Origin: UBA2767 sp964194535
GTDB lineage: Bacteria > Pseudomonadota > Alphaproteobacteria > Rhizobiales > Methyloligellaceae
Reading direction: 5' to 3'
DNA length: 19,094 bases
Assembly: GCA_964194535.1 (NCBI GenBank)
Contig: CAXMMX010000091.1
Coordinates: 1 to 19,094, forward strand
In this document: positions 1-8,239 of the stretch, piece by piece
Position numbering within the stretch: the first letter of the stretch is position 1
Layout of the letters: every line of letters begins with the position of its first letter
Program-made: the position numbers and the translations under genes
Notes under the pieces: model-generated
Database searches by the model: none
Told to the model about the DNA's origin: nothing
Seen by the model: only the letters and a program-made list of their open reading frames with translations

Positions 1-1107
1 AATTTGCAATTCACCAATTCGTTCAAGGACCGCGGCGCATTCCTGAAGCTGTCCTCGCTCGGCGAGAAAGAGCGCAAGCTGGGCGTCATCGCCATGTCGG
101 CCGGTAATCATGCTCAAGCGGTTGCCTATCATGCCGGACGGCTCGCAATACCCTCGGTCATCGTCATGCCGGAAGGCACGCCCTTCGTGAAGGTCGGCAA
201 TACCGAAGTCCTCGGCGCAGAAGTCATACTTTCAGGAGAAACGCTTACCGAGGCGCGTGTGAAAGTCGACGAAATAGCTGAGGAACGCAAACTGACCCTG
301 GTCCACCCCTATGACGATCCGCTGGTGATCGCCGGACAGGGGACTGTTGCTCTCGAAGTGCTTGCCGACCAGCCTGACCTCGACATGCTCGTCATTCCCG
401 TCGGCGGCGGCGGGTTGATTGCCGGTTGTTCCATCGCCGCTAAAGCCATCAAGCCCGATATCGAAATTATCGGCGTGGAAGCCACACTATTTCCCTCCAT
501 GTATCACGGCCTCCGCGGCGAGGAGCCGGTGTGCGGCGGACACACCCTGGCGGAAGGAATCGCGGTTAAGGCAGCAGGTTCGCTTACTCTGCCCGTGGTC
601 AAGGATCTGGTATCAGACATACTCCTCGTGGATGAAACAATGCTGGAGCGCGCTATCTACACCTTCCTGACCATCCAGAAAACCATGGCGGAAGGAGCGG
701 GCGCTGCCGGGTTGGCCGCGCTTATGAAAGAACCAGAGATGTTCAGGGGCAAGAAGATCGCCATTGTCCTCACCGGGGGGAATATCGATCCTCGCATGTT
801 GGCCTCGATTGTCGTGCGCGGTCTCGAATTCGAAGAGAAGATCATCTCGATCAGGATCATGATCACCGATCAACCCGGCGTGCTTGGCAGTATCGCCAGC
901 TTGCTGGGAGACGCCGGCGCCAACATCCTGGAAGTGTCCCACCAGCGCATGTTTCTTGACGTGCCGGCCAAGGGCGCAACTCTTGATTTCGTGATCGAGA
1001 CCAAGGATACCACGCACGCCAAGCAGGTGATGGATGAAATTCGTGCAGCAGGTCTCGAAGTTGAACGCCTGTCGGAAGAGGCTGGTTCTGATTTCGGAGC
1101 TTATTAG
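1..1107 (+). CDS. ilvA: Threonine dehydratase (threonine ammonia-lyase) with C-terminal ACT domain, 5' truncated
   Basis: PLP enzyme that deaminates L-threonine to 2-oxobutanoate (first step toward isoleucine, or threonine catabolism) in the cytoplasm. The frame is open to the window edge. The motif FTNSFKDRGA, which holds the PLP-binding lysine (codon 25-27), sits right at the edge, so roughly the first 45 residues lie outside; the TTG at position 4 is an internal leucine, not a start. A glycine-rich phosphate-binding loop (VGGGGLIAG) lies near nt 400-425. A C-terminal ACT domain (about nt 835-1080, with DQPGVLGSIA) marks the medium-length type that carries a single ACT, a ligand-binding regulatory module. 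A serine dehydratase of the same fold is possible, but the ACT tail favours threonine. The RDD gene follows on the same strand after 92 nt, with no terminator seen between. Confidence 0.93.
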   Translation, partial: NLQFTNSFKDRGAFLKLSSLGEKERKLGVIAMSAGNHAQAVAYHAGRLAIPSVIVMPEGTPFVKVGNTEVLGAEVILSGETLTEARVKVDEIAEERKLTLVHPYDDPLVIAGQGTVALEVLADQPDLDMLVIPVGGGGLIAGCSIAAKAIKPDIEIIGVEATLFPSMYHGLRGEEPVCGGHTLAEGIAVKAAGSLTLPVVKDLVSDILLVDETMLERAIYTFLTIQKTMAEGAGAAGLAALMKEPEMFRGKKIAIVLTGGNIDPRMLASIVVRGLEFEEKIISIRIMITDQPGVLGSIASLLGDAGANILEVSHQRMFLDVPAKGATLDFVIETKDTTHAKQVMDEIRAAGLEVERLSEEAGSDFGAY

Positions 1108-1199
1108 CGCAGCACCCACACGCAATCCCTTGCCCCGAGCGTCAATTATCACCATATATACAGCGATTTTATATCCTTGAGAAAAAGGCGGCCTCCCCC

Positions 1200-1742
1200 A
1201 TGCCAAGCACTGCTCACACAGGTACCGGCGATAGCAAACCCGAACAACTTAGCTTTGAATCCTCCAACAAGCCGCACGCATATGATGCTGTGAAGCAGCG
1301 CGAATATTTCGAAGGAGTCGTGGGACGGCGCATCATCGCGTTCGCGATCGATATCGCGATTATTCTGGCGCTGACCATCGCGGTCTATCTGCTGCTGTTG
1401 GTTGCCGGCATTTTTACGCTCGGGCTGACCTGGCTGCTGTTCGGCGTGGCTTTTCCCGTCGTCGCGCTCACCTATAACGCCTACACCTTGAGCCGGCCAC
1501 AATCGGCGACCATCGGCATGCGCTCGGTGGATTTGCAGATGCGCACCTGGTATGGCGCACCCATGTATGCCCTTCTCGCAGCTTTCCACGCACTGCTCTA
1601 CTACTTCTCGGTAACTATTTTCACCCCGTTCATATTGCTCATCGCCCCGTTTAACGCACGCAAGCGTTGCCTGCATGACTTTCTGGCCGGCACGGTGGTA
1701 ATCAATACCGACGCCCGCGCCGGAAGTTACAAACGCAACTGA
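1200..1742 (+). CDS. RDD family integral membrane protein
   Basis: 180 residues. The soluble N-terminal 40 residues are followed by GRRIIAFAIDI (residues 42-52), the Arg/Asp-containing first helix typical of RDD proteins, then by hydrophobic stretches near 45-70, 72-96 and 121-150. The closing RKRCLHDFLAGTVV (residues 154-167) holds the last conserved Asp (D160). RDD proteins are inner-membrane proteins of mostly unknown function; some have been linked to ion transport. Such a gene next to an arginyl/leucyl-tRNA-protein transferase and parC is common in Hyphomicrobiales (family knowledge). The ATG at 1200 has only a weak purine-rich stretch (AAAAAGG) about 10 nt upstream, and no better in-frame start is seen. 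No substrate can be inferred. Confidence 0.85.
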   Translation: MPSTAHTGTGDSKPEQLSFESSNKPHAYDAVKQREYFEGVVGRRIIAFAIDIAIILALTIAVYLLLLVAGIFTLGLTWLLFGVAFPVVALTYNAYTLSRPQSATIGMRSVDLQMRTWYGAPMYALLAAFHALLYYFSVTIFTPFILLIAPFNARKRCLHDFLAGTVVINTDARAGSYKRN

Positions 1743-1771
1743 ACATGCGTGTGAACATCTTTCCTTTAAGC

Positions 1772-1801
1772 GCGACACCAAACTGATTTTGCCCTCATAA
1801 T
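1772..1801 (+). promoter_or_regulatory. Candidate promoter for the SLC13 transporter gene
   Basis: GCGACA (1772-1777, 4 of 6 to the -35 consensus), an 18-nt spacer, then CATAAT (1796-1801, 5 of 6 to the -10 consensus). Transcription would start at about 1808, directly at the ATG at 1809, so the message would be leaderless or nearly so unless the later ATG at 1839 is used. The call is by eye only. Confidence 0.35.
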
Positions 1802-1808
1802 CCTAAGT

Positions 1809-3632
1809 ATGACCGGTCTGGGCATAGAGTATGGCCACATGTGGATGACGTTTGCCGTTATCTGCTGTGCCATCATACTTTTCGCGATTGACCGCATCCC
1901 GCTTGAGCTGTCTGCCGGGATTACCGTCCTCGCCCTTCTGGTTCTGTTCCATTTTTTTCCCCTTCCGGTGATCCCAGGCAAATCTTCCGTAAATGTCACA
2001 ACCCTGCTGGCGGGATTCGCCAATCCAGTCGTTTTTACAATCCTGTCTCTGCTGATCGTCGGTCAGGCGCTGTCTCAAACCGGCGCCATCGAAAAATCTA
2101 CCGAAATTATAAGCGGCCTGGTAAAGGTCGCGCCGGCCGCAGCCCTTGCGATTACGCTCATAATCGCCGCCACAATGAGCGCCTTTTTGAACAATACTCC
2201 GGTGGTGGTCATATTCATTCCCATCCTGAGCGCGCTTGCGGCACGTCTCGGGAAAACTGCCGCCCACGTGCTGATGCCGCTCAGCTACATCACCATTCTC
2301 GGGGGCATGACCACATTGATTGGTTCATCCGCGAACCTGATTGCTGCCGCAGTCGCGGAAGCGGCTGGTTCGGTTCGCATCGGCTTCTTCGATTTTGCCG
2401 TGCCTGGTTTTTTTCTGGCGTCGCTGGGTGCGCTCTATGTGCTTTTCGTGGTCCCCCGTCTCATCAAACCCAGTCCGGCCTTGAGTCAACCGTCAGGAGA
2501 GCGCGGCAAGCATTTTATTGCGCAAATTCGGCTGGGTAAAAAACACCCATGGCTCGGAAAGCGCTCCACCGCCGGCATGTTTCCCGATCTCAAGCACATG
2601 ACAGTCAGGCTCGTACAACGCAATGGACGTTCTGTTCTGCCCCCCTTTGAAAATCTGCAGCTGCAAGAGGGCGATGTTGTGATGATCGCCGCCACACGGC
2701 GCGTCTTGTTGAACGCGATCACACGCGACCGCGGCCTGATAAGCGACGCTGCTCCGAGAAGCCAGCAGGAACGCGAACGTCTGATTATGACGGAAGCGGT
2801 CATCGCCCCTGGCTCACGGCGTATTGGAAGCACCGTGAACCCAGAGCGTTTCAAGTTTGATACCGGTTGCACTCTGCTGGGGATTGAGCGCCACAGCCGC
2901 ATGATGCGTGCTCCGATGAACGAGATAGGTCTTGTTGCCGGCGATGTGTTGCTGCTGCTCGGCACACCGGGCGAAATCCGGTCACTGCGCGATCATCGCG
3001 ACCTGTTATTACTGGCGCGCTCACGGGCGGAACTTCCCATACCTTATCACGCCAAGAGAGCACTTGTTATCTTCATGACCATGGTTTTAGTTGCCGCGAG
3101 CGGTCTGGTGCCGATTGCCATTGCCGCCATGGCCGGAGCTATTGCCATGATTTTCGTAGGCGCTCTGACCCTGCCGCAAGCGGCACGTGCATTCGACGCT
3201 AAGATATTTCTGCTGATAGGCACCGCCTTTGCCATGGCGGTTGCGCTTGAGGCCACGGGAGGCGCGCAATTCCTCGCCCACAATGTGGTCGCATTATTCT
3301 CCGACTGGGGGCCGGCGGTGCTTCTCTCGGCACTTTTCCTGCTCATAGCCATACTCACCAATTTCCTGAGCAATCACGCCACGGGAGCATTGTTTGCCCC
3401 CATTGTCGTCAGCGCCGCCAATGAAATCGGCGCGGACCCTGCGCCATTTGTCTACGGGCTCATCTTTGCGCTCAACTGTTCTTTCGCCACACCCATCGCT
3501 TATCAGACCAACCTGATTGTCATGGGACCGGGGCATTACCGGTTTCGCGACTTCATGATTGCCGGTGTCCCCTTGATACTGATCATATGGCTGGCATATT
3601 CTGTCTTCGCACCGTTCTATTTCGATATGTGA
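1809..3632 (+). CDS. SLC13/DASS-family sodium-anion transporter with two RCK_C-like domains
   Basis: 607 residues, a secondary transporter of the divalent anion:sodium symporter family (sulfate or dicarboxylates are usual substrates; the real one is unknown). Hydrophobic helices fill residues 13-50, 65-215 and 415-604. Two Asn-containing hairpin motifs, FLNNTPVVV (126-134) and FLSNHAT (519-525), match the paired substrate/sodium-binding SNT-type repeats. The C-terminal signature SFATPIAYQTN (558-568) is typical of the long bacterial members. A cytoplasmic insert at about 245-405 holds two tandem TrkA-C/RCK_C-like units, each ending in a GDV motif (QLQEGDVVMI, GLVAGDVLLL), which may bind a regulatory ligand. 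The ATG at 1809 has no Shine-Dalgarno; the ATG at 1839 (Met11) is an alternative. A promoter-like pair lies just upstream. Confidence 0.9.
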   Translation: MTGLGIEYGHMWMTFAVICCAIILFAIDRIPLELSAGITVLALLVLFHFFPLPVIPGKSSVNVTTLLAGFANPVVFTILSLLIVGQALSQTGAIEKSTEIISGLVKVAPAAALAITLIIAATMSAFLNNTPVVVIFIPILSALAARLGKTAAHVLMPLSYITILGGMTTLIGSSANLIAAAVAEAAGSVRIGFFDFAVPGFFLASLGALYVLFVVPRLIKPSPALSQPSGERGKHFIAQIRLGKKHPWLGKRSTAGMFPDLKHMTVRLVQRNGRSVLPPFENLQLQEGDVVMIAATRRVLLNAITRDRGLISDAAPRSQQERERLIMTEAVIAPGSRRIGSTVNPERFKFDTGCTLLGIERHSRMMRAPMNEIGLVAGDVLLLLGTPGEIRSLRDHRDLLLLARSRAELPIPYHAKRALVIFMTMVLVAASGLVPIAIAAMAGAIAMIFVGALTLPQAARAFDAKIFLLIGTAFAMAVALEATGGAQFLAHNVVALFSDWGPAVLLSALFLLIAILTNFLSNHATGALFAPIVVSAANEIGADPAPFVYGLIFALNCSFATPIAYQTNLIVMGPGHYRFRDFMIAGVPLILIIWLAYSVFAPFYFDM

Positions 3633-3684
3633 GGGCATCCCTTTCAGGCTCAGAAAATCAGCTGATCCCAATCTTGGAAAAAAT

Positions 3685-4443
3685 GTGAGCGAACACAAAA
3701 CCGACTTTCCGCAGTTTTACATTACCACCTCGCAGCCCTGCCCATATTTGCCGGGGCGGCAGGAGCGCAAATTGTTCACGCACCTGTCCCAGGGACGTCC
3801 CGATGCAATGATCGATAATTTGCTGAAAGGTGGGTTCCGCCGCAGCCAGAACATCGCCTACACGCCTTATTGCGATGGCTGCACCGCTTGTGTTCCTGTG
3901 CGTATCATCGTCGATGAGTTCAAGCCCGCAAACACCTTCAAACGCGCCACACGCGCCAACAGTGATTTGAAAGTCCGGCGTATTGGGCCAGTTCCCACCT
4001 CGGAGCAATATTCCCTGTTCCGCGTCTATATCGACCAGCGCCACGGTGATGGAGGCATGGCGGACATGACCATTCTCGATTATGCGATGATGATCGAGGA
4101 TAGCGTCGTGAATACTTTTCTTACCGAGTACCGCTCACCTCCCGGCGCCCCGCTGGAAGACTCATGCACTGGAAATGGATGTGAAGAACGCCCGCTGGTG
4201 GGGGTTACATTGTGCGACCGGCTTAGCGATGGCCTCTCCATGGTTTACAGCTTTTTTGATCCGGACCTCTCTGCGCGCTCTCTCGGTACTTACATGATCC
4301 TCGAACATGTGGAGTTCGCCAGGATGCTGGGGCTTCCATACGTCTATCTCGGCTACTGGATCAAAGGATCTCCCAAGATGGATTACAAGACCCGGTTCAG
4401 CCCGCAAGAATTCCTGACATCTGAAGGTTGGATGCGCGCCTGA
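3685..4443 (+). CDS. bpt: Aspartate/glutamate leucyltransferase (bacterial arginyl-tRNA-protein transferase family)
   Basis: 252 residues, the usual length for bacterial Bpt. Members transfer leucine from leucyl-tRNA to proteins with N-terminal Asp or Glu, marking them for ClpAP through ClpS (N-degron pathway). The N-terminal ATE domain shows TSQPCPYLPGR (residues 15-25) and YCDGCTACVPVRI (62-74), with Cys19, Cys63, Cys66 and Cys69 as the conserved cysteines. The C-terminal half ends in YVYLGYWIKGSPKMDYK, the family's catalytic-domain signature. The GTG at 3685 has GGAAA about 5 nt upstream; an in-frame ATG does not occur nearby. It follows the transporter gene by 52 nt and converges with parC 37 nt away. 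An arginyltransferase specificity cannot be excluded from sequence alone. Confidence 0.93.
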   Translation: MSEHKTDFPQFYITTSQPCPYLPGRQERKLFTHLSQGRPDAMIDNLLKGGFRRSQNIAYTPYCDGCTACVPVRIIVDEFKPANTFKRATRANSDLKVRRIGPVPTSEQYSLFRVYIDQRHGDGGMADMTILDYAMMIEDSVVNTFLTEYRSPPGAPLEDSCTGNGCEERPLVGVTLCDRLSDGLSMVYSFFDPDLSARSLGTYMILEHVEFARMLGLPYVYLGYWIKGSPKMDYKTRFSPQEFLTSEGWMRA

Positions 4444-4480
4444 GAGCGCCATACCGGGATCTGGGTCAAAGTTGGATTTT

Positions 4481-6718
4481 CTAGAATTTCGGCCCAAACC
4501 GGTTGGCTTTCGGGAATCCCTTGGGTGGCAGGCGGCCAGCTTGTGTGCGCGCGCCGGTCCAGTCCCGTAATTCAGTGACCGTCCAGGTCCGGCCCGATGA
4601 ATCAATCCAGGTGAGGCCCTCATCCTTGCTGTAGGTCTTGGCGTCGGCCATCCCGCCATCCTTGTAGCGCTGCAGACGCACACCGCGCCCGCGCGACATT
4701 TCGTTGAGCTCTTGAAGAGGAAAGCACAGCATCTTCCGGTTCTCTCCGATGGCGGCCACCATATCGCCATCCGCCGGTGCACAGACGAGGGCTTCGTCCG
4801 GCTCGCTCACATTGAGCACCTGTTTGCCCTTGCGCGTCATGGCGACCACGTCGTCTTCGCTGACGATGAAACCGTAGCCTGCACTCGATGTGACCAGCAG
4901 TTTACGGCCGGGCTGATGCACGAACATTTCCACGATATCGTGGTTCTCCTCCATCTCGATCATGAGCCGCACCGGCTCGCCGTGGCCGCGCCCGCCAGGC
5001 AGCTTGTCGACGCCAAGCGAATAGAATTTCCCGTTGGTGGCGAACAATACGAGAGTATCTGTGGTCGAGGCCGGACGGGCGCGCTTCAAGGCATCGTCTT
5101 CTTTGAACTGCAGTCCTGAAGTATCGTCGAGATGGCCGCGCATGGCGCGTATCCACCCCTTCCCCGACAGGACGACGGTAACCGGTTCTTTCTCGATCAT
5201 CGCTGTCGCAATATCGACTTCGACTTCGGGCGTCTCGCCAAAATCCGCACGGCGGCGGCCGAGTTCGGTCTTTTTGCCGAATTTGGTCCTGATGTCCTTG
5301 ATTTGCGACGAGATGTACGACCATTGGGCCTTGTCCGACTTGAGCAGTTCATTGAGTTCGTTTTGCTCGGCCATAAGCTTGCCGTTCTCGGTGCGGATTT
5401 CCATCTCCTCGAGCTTGCGCAATGAGCGCAGCCGCATGTTGAGAATGGCCTCGGCCTGAACGTCGCTCAGCTTGAAGGTGTGCATGAGCTCCTGTTTGGG
5501 CTCATCCTCGAAGCGGATAATCCGGATGACTTCATCGAGATTGAGATAGGCAATGAGATACCCGTCCAGCACTTCCAGGCGGCGCTCGATTTTACCAAGC
5601 CGGTCTTGCGAGCGGCGCACCAGAACCACCTGACGGTGCTCCAGCCATTCCCTGAGCACCTCACGCAGGCCCAGAACATTCGGCACCTTGCCCCGGCTAA
5701 GCACATTCATGTTGAAAGGTATGCGCGATTCCAGATCGGTCACCTTGAACAGCTGCTCCATCAGCAGTTCTGCATCGACGGACCGACTTTTCGGCTCTAA
5801 CACCAGACGGATTTCCTCCGCCGATTCATCGCGGATATCGGCCAGGAGAGGCAGTCGGCGCGCCTGCATCAGATCAGCGATTTTTTCAATCAACCGCGCC
5901 TTTTGCACCTGATAGGGGATTTCAGTGACAACGATAACGTATCCGCCGCGACCCAGATCTTCCTTTTCCCAGCGTGACCGTACCCGGAAGCCTCCGCGTC
6001 CGGTCTTGTATGCCTCCAAAATCGAGTCTTTCGGCTCGACGATGATGCCGCCGGTGGGAAAATCCGGTCCTGGAATATACTCGGTAAGCTTTTCCACCCG
6101 AGCATTGGGAAACTTGATGAGATGGAGCGCAGCGTCGCACAGCTCTCCTGCGTTATGGGGCGGGATGCTGGTCGCCATACCCACGGCAATGCCGGTCGCC
6201 CCGTTCGCCAGCAGGTTTGGAAAATTGGCGGGCAGGACCGCCGGTTCGTTTTCCTCACCGTCATAGGTTTCAAGGAAATCGACAGTATCGTCACTTATGT
6301 CTTCAAGCAGGGCCGCCGCAACAGCAGTGAGCTTGGACTCGGTGTAACGCATGGCAGCGGCGTTATCGCCATCGATATTGCCGAAGTTGCCCTGGCCCTC
6401 GACCAGAGGAAAGCGCACTGCGAAGTCCTGCGCCAGGCGCACAAGTGCGTCATAGACCGCCTGATCGCCATGAGGGTGATATTTGCCGATCACATCGCCA
6501 ACAACGCGGGCGCATTTCTTGAACCCGCCTTCCGGGTCGAGTTTCAACTGCTGCATGGCGTAGAGTAGGCGCCGGTGAACCGGTTTCAAACCATCGCGAA
6601 CGTCGGGCAGCGCGCGGTGCATGATGGTGGAGAGCGCATAGGCGAGATAGCGCTCTTCAAGGGCATCGCGCAGATTTATGGATTCAGCGCCATCGCCAGT
6701 TTTGCCATGTTCTCCCAT
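4481..6718 (-). CDS. parC: DNA topoisomerase IV subunit A
   Basis: 745 residues, full length for alphaproteobacterial ParC. With ParE it decatenates replicated chromosomes. The N-terminal breakage-reunion domain carries RALPDVRDGLKPVHRR and the catalytic tyrosine in AAMRYTESKL (Tyr125). The C-terminal third (about 490-700) has the degenerate beta-propeller blades of the GyrA/ParC tail. ParC rather than GyrA is indicated by the HPHGDQ-type sequence, the length and the absence of a canonical GyrA box. In the quinolone-resistance region the serine of E. coli ParC (Ser80) is replaced by Gln86, and the Glu84 position is Asp90. The ATG at 6718 has no strong Shine-Dalgarno, but no other in-frame start is near. 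It diverges from the membrane-protein gene at 6849, leaving 130 nt for both promoters. Confidence 0.95.
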   Translation of the reverse strand: MGEHGKTGDGAESINLRDALEERYLAYALSTIMHRALPDVRDGLKPVHRRLLYAMQQLKLDPEGGFKKCARVVGDVIGKYHPHGDQAVYDALVRLAQDFAVRFPLVEGQGNFGNIDGDNAAAMRYTESKLTAVAAALLEDISDDTVDFLETYDGEENEPAVLPANFPNLLANGATGIAVGMATSIPPHNAGELCDAALHLIKFPNARVEKLTEYIPGPDFPTGGIIVEPKDSILEAYKTGRGGFRVRSRWEKEDLGRGGYVIVVTEIPYQVQKARLIEKIADLMQARRLPLLADIRDESAEEIRLVLEPKSRSVDAELLMEQLFKVTDLESRIPFNMNVLSRGKVPNVLGLREVLREWLEHRQVVLVRRSQDRLGKIERRLEVLDGYLIAYLNLDEVIRIIRFEDEPKQELMHTFKLSDVQAEAILNMRLRSLRKLEEMEIRTENGKLMAEQNELNELLKSDKAQWSYISSQIKDIRTKFGKKTELGRRRADFGETPEVEVDIATAMIEKEPVTVVLSGKGWIRAMRGHLDDTSGLQFKEDDALKRARPASTTDTLVLFATNGKFYSLGVDKLPGGRGHGEPVRLMIEMEENHDIVEMFVHQPGRKLLVTSSAGYGFIVSEDDVVAMTRKGKQVLNVSEPDEALVCAPADGDMVAAIGENRKMLCFPLQELNEMSRGRGVRLQRYKDGGMADAKTYSKDEGLTWIDSSGRTWTVTELRDWTGARTQAGRLPPKGFPKANRFGPKF

Positions 6719-6848
6719 AGCCCACGATTATCGTAACGGAGTGAGTCGCACAATGCAGACGGTCTAACTGCTTGCCATCAATTATTATCCTTCGCCACGC
6801 GGAATGAGACTTATGCGCCAACAAGAAAACATATAGCGGAGTTGAACG

Positions 6849-7514
6849 GTGAGCGACGTAAATATCAAAGCTTCTCAAGGCGCTCTCAACAATATCGCGA
6901 TGACCGTGCTGTTCTCGATCATCCTTGGATTCACTCTTCAACTCATCACTCTTGCCGCCAAAATGCTTGGTGGCATGGAGTTTCCCGGCGTTGCCTTTAC
7001 GCTCGATATTTTCGGCTCAGTCACCTGGTCTATTCTGGTGTGTGTCGGCATTGGTCTTGGGACCATTGTGATGCGCTCCGGTGTCGCGCTTGCCGGCATA
7101 TTCGGTGCGGTGTTTGCTCCCATCGCTCTGGTTGCCGCCAAATCCGTCCAGAAAGGCGTTGCATTGCTGCTTGGCATGCCCGTTGAAGGTCTCACCGGCG
7201 CGGTAATTGTCCTCGGCCTTATCAAGGCAGCGGAATATGGCTTTCTGGGCGCCATGCTCGCAGTGTTGATGAAGAGGGATGACCACCAGTTCAAACGCTA
7301 CGTGCTGCTTGGACTTGGCACCGGTATTGTGTTCGGCTCGGCGCTGGTATTTGCCTCGCTTCGCATGGCCGCATCCAGTGGCGCGCCTCTGACCACCGCG
7401 CAAATTGCCGGCAAGACGGTCAATGAAGTGCTGTTCCCCGTCGGATGCGCAATTGTGATCTACGCCATTCAGATCATGAGCAGTCACATCGCCGTGGTGA
7501 AAGATGAGGCCTAG
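6849..7514 (+). CDS. Hypothetical integral membrane protein, about six helices
   Basis: 221 residues that I do not recognise as a named family. Hydrophobic segments fall near residues 16-38, 50-72, 74-98, 114-141, 150-172 and 190-210. A short polar loop MKRDDHQFKRY (141-151) is probably cytoplasmic. Glycine and alanine are frequent in the helices (for example SGVALAGIFGAVFA, 77-90), which suggests tight helix packing. No catalytic or ligand-binding motif is evident. The GTG start at 6849 is well supported by AGCGGAG at 6835-6841, 7 nt upstream. It is a single-gene unit: divergent from parC and convergent with recO, sharing a CTAG palindrome with the recO stop. Confidence 0.8.
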   Translation: MSDVNIKASQGALNNIAMTVLFSIILGFTLQLITLAAKMLGGMEFPGVAFTLDIFGSVTWSILVCVGIGLGTIVMRSGVALAGIFGAVFAPIALVAAKSVQKGVALLLGMPVEGLTGAVIVLGLIKAAEYGFLGAMLAVLMKRDDHQFKRYVLLGLGTGIVFGSALVFASLRMAASSGAPLTTAQIAGKTVNEVLFPVGCAIVIYAIQIMSSHIAVVKDEA

Positions 7515-8224
7515 AGCAGGGCTATCAACCGCGCGCGTGCGAGCGGTGGTTTAATATCCCTCGGACCCCAGACATGTTTATCGAGGAAATATCCCGTCAG
7601 CTGAAATCCGTTGACAATATCGTCACTCGCAGGCTCGGCGCCATTTCCAGGCATCAAGAACCCCGGCAATGCAAGCAACTTGTCCTTGTAAGGCTTGCCC
7701 GCATCGCGGCTCACGGCGCGTCCGCTCCTGGGCGATACGTAGATCAGATGTGAGGCCTCGCCGGTAGCTGCACAAGTTTTCAGATCGAGTCCGAACCCCA
7801 GCTCGTCGAGCAACCCGAGTTCCCAACGCACCAGAAGCGCGCTCCAGTGATCTCCTTCACTCAGTGCCGTGAGGACCATGACGCTCGCCTCGTAAAGCGG
7901 GCCATGCGGTTCGCGTTCTGGCAACAGCCTGGCCAGCGCCGTCAGCGTATTGAGCCCCTCGAGCGCTGCGCGGTCGTCCAGAACGCGTGCGGCGTGAGCC
8001 TCCAGAAGCTCCACCGTATAGCTGCCGAGATGCTCCGACAGCCTGGCCCGCCATTGCGCGGTGACCAGGTTTCCCGCCTGCAACACCGGGCCCAGCCGCC
8101 TGGAACGCCCTCCCCGTACGAGACCGAGATGACGGCCGTGAGACCGGGTCAGCAATTCGACGATTGCGCTGGTTTCCCCATGTGCTCGTGAGGACAGGAC
8201 AATGCCTTCGTCTGACCATTGCAT
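7511..8224 (-). CDS. recO: DNA repair protein RecO
   Basis: Recombination mediator that, with RecR, loads RecA onto SSB-coated single-stranded DNA. The N-terminus MQWSDEGIVLSSRAHGE is the family's OB-fold opening, followed by the helical body (RALLPEREP-type region, then LLDELGFGLDL). The motif TCAATGE plus YVSPRSGRAVSRDAG corresponds to the zinc-region remnant, but only one cysteine is left, so zinc binding is unlikely. I chose the ATG at 8224 (237 residues) because it starts exactly at the family N-terminus. The GTG at 8233 adds three residues and lies only 3 nt from the GAGGA formed around the era stop, so it is an alternative. recO is last in the rnc-era-recO string, starting 15 nt after the era stop. 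Confidence 0.92.
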   Translation of the reverse strand: MQWSDEGIVLSSRAHGETSAIVELLTRSHGRHLGLVRGGRSRRLGPVLQAGNLVTAQWRARLSEHLGSYTVELLEAHAARVLDDRAALEGLNTLTALARLLPEREPHGPLYEASVMVLTALSEGDHWSALLVRWELGLLDELGFGLDLKTCAATGEASHLIYVSPRSGRAVSRDAGKPYKDKLLALPGFLMPGNGAEPASDDIVNGFQLTGYFLDKHVWGPRDIKPPLARARLIALL

Positions 8225-8239
8225 CGCGTGCACATGTCC

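Noticed and set aside
1149..1781. A 210-codon minus-strand frame opposite the RDD gene
   Set aside because: It is antisense to a clear membrane-protein gene, and its composition (rich in Gln, Arg, Asp) is what the complement of hydrophobic codons gives.
4444..4480. Possible bidirectional terminator between the leucyltransferase gene and parC
   Set aside because: Only the short TTCTAGAA palindrome at the parC stop is visible; there is no GC-rich stem with a U tract in either direction.
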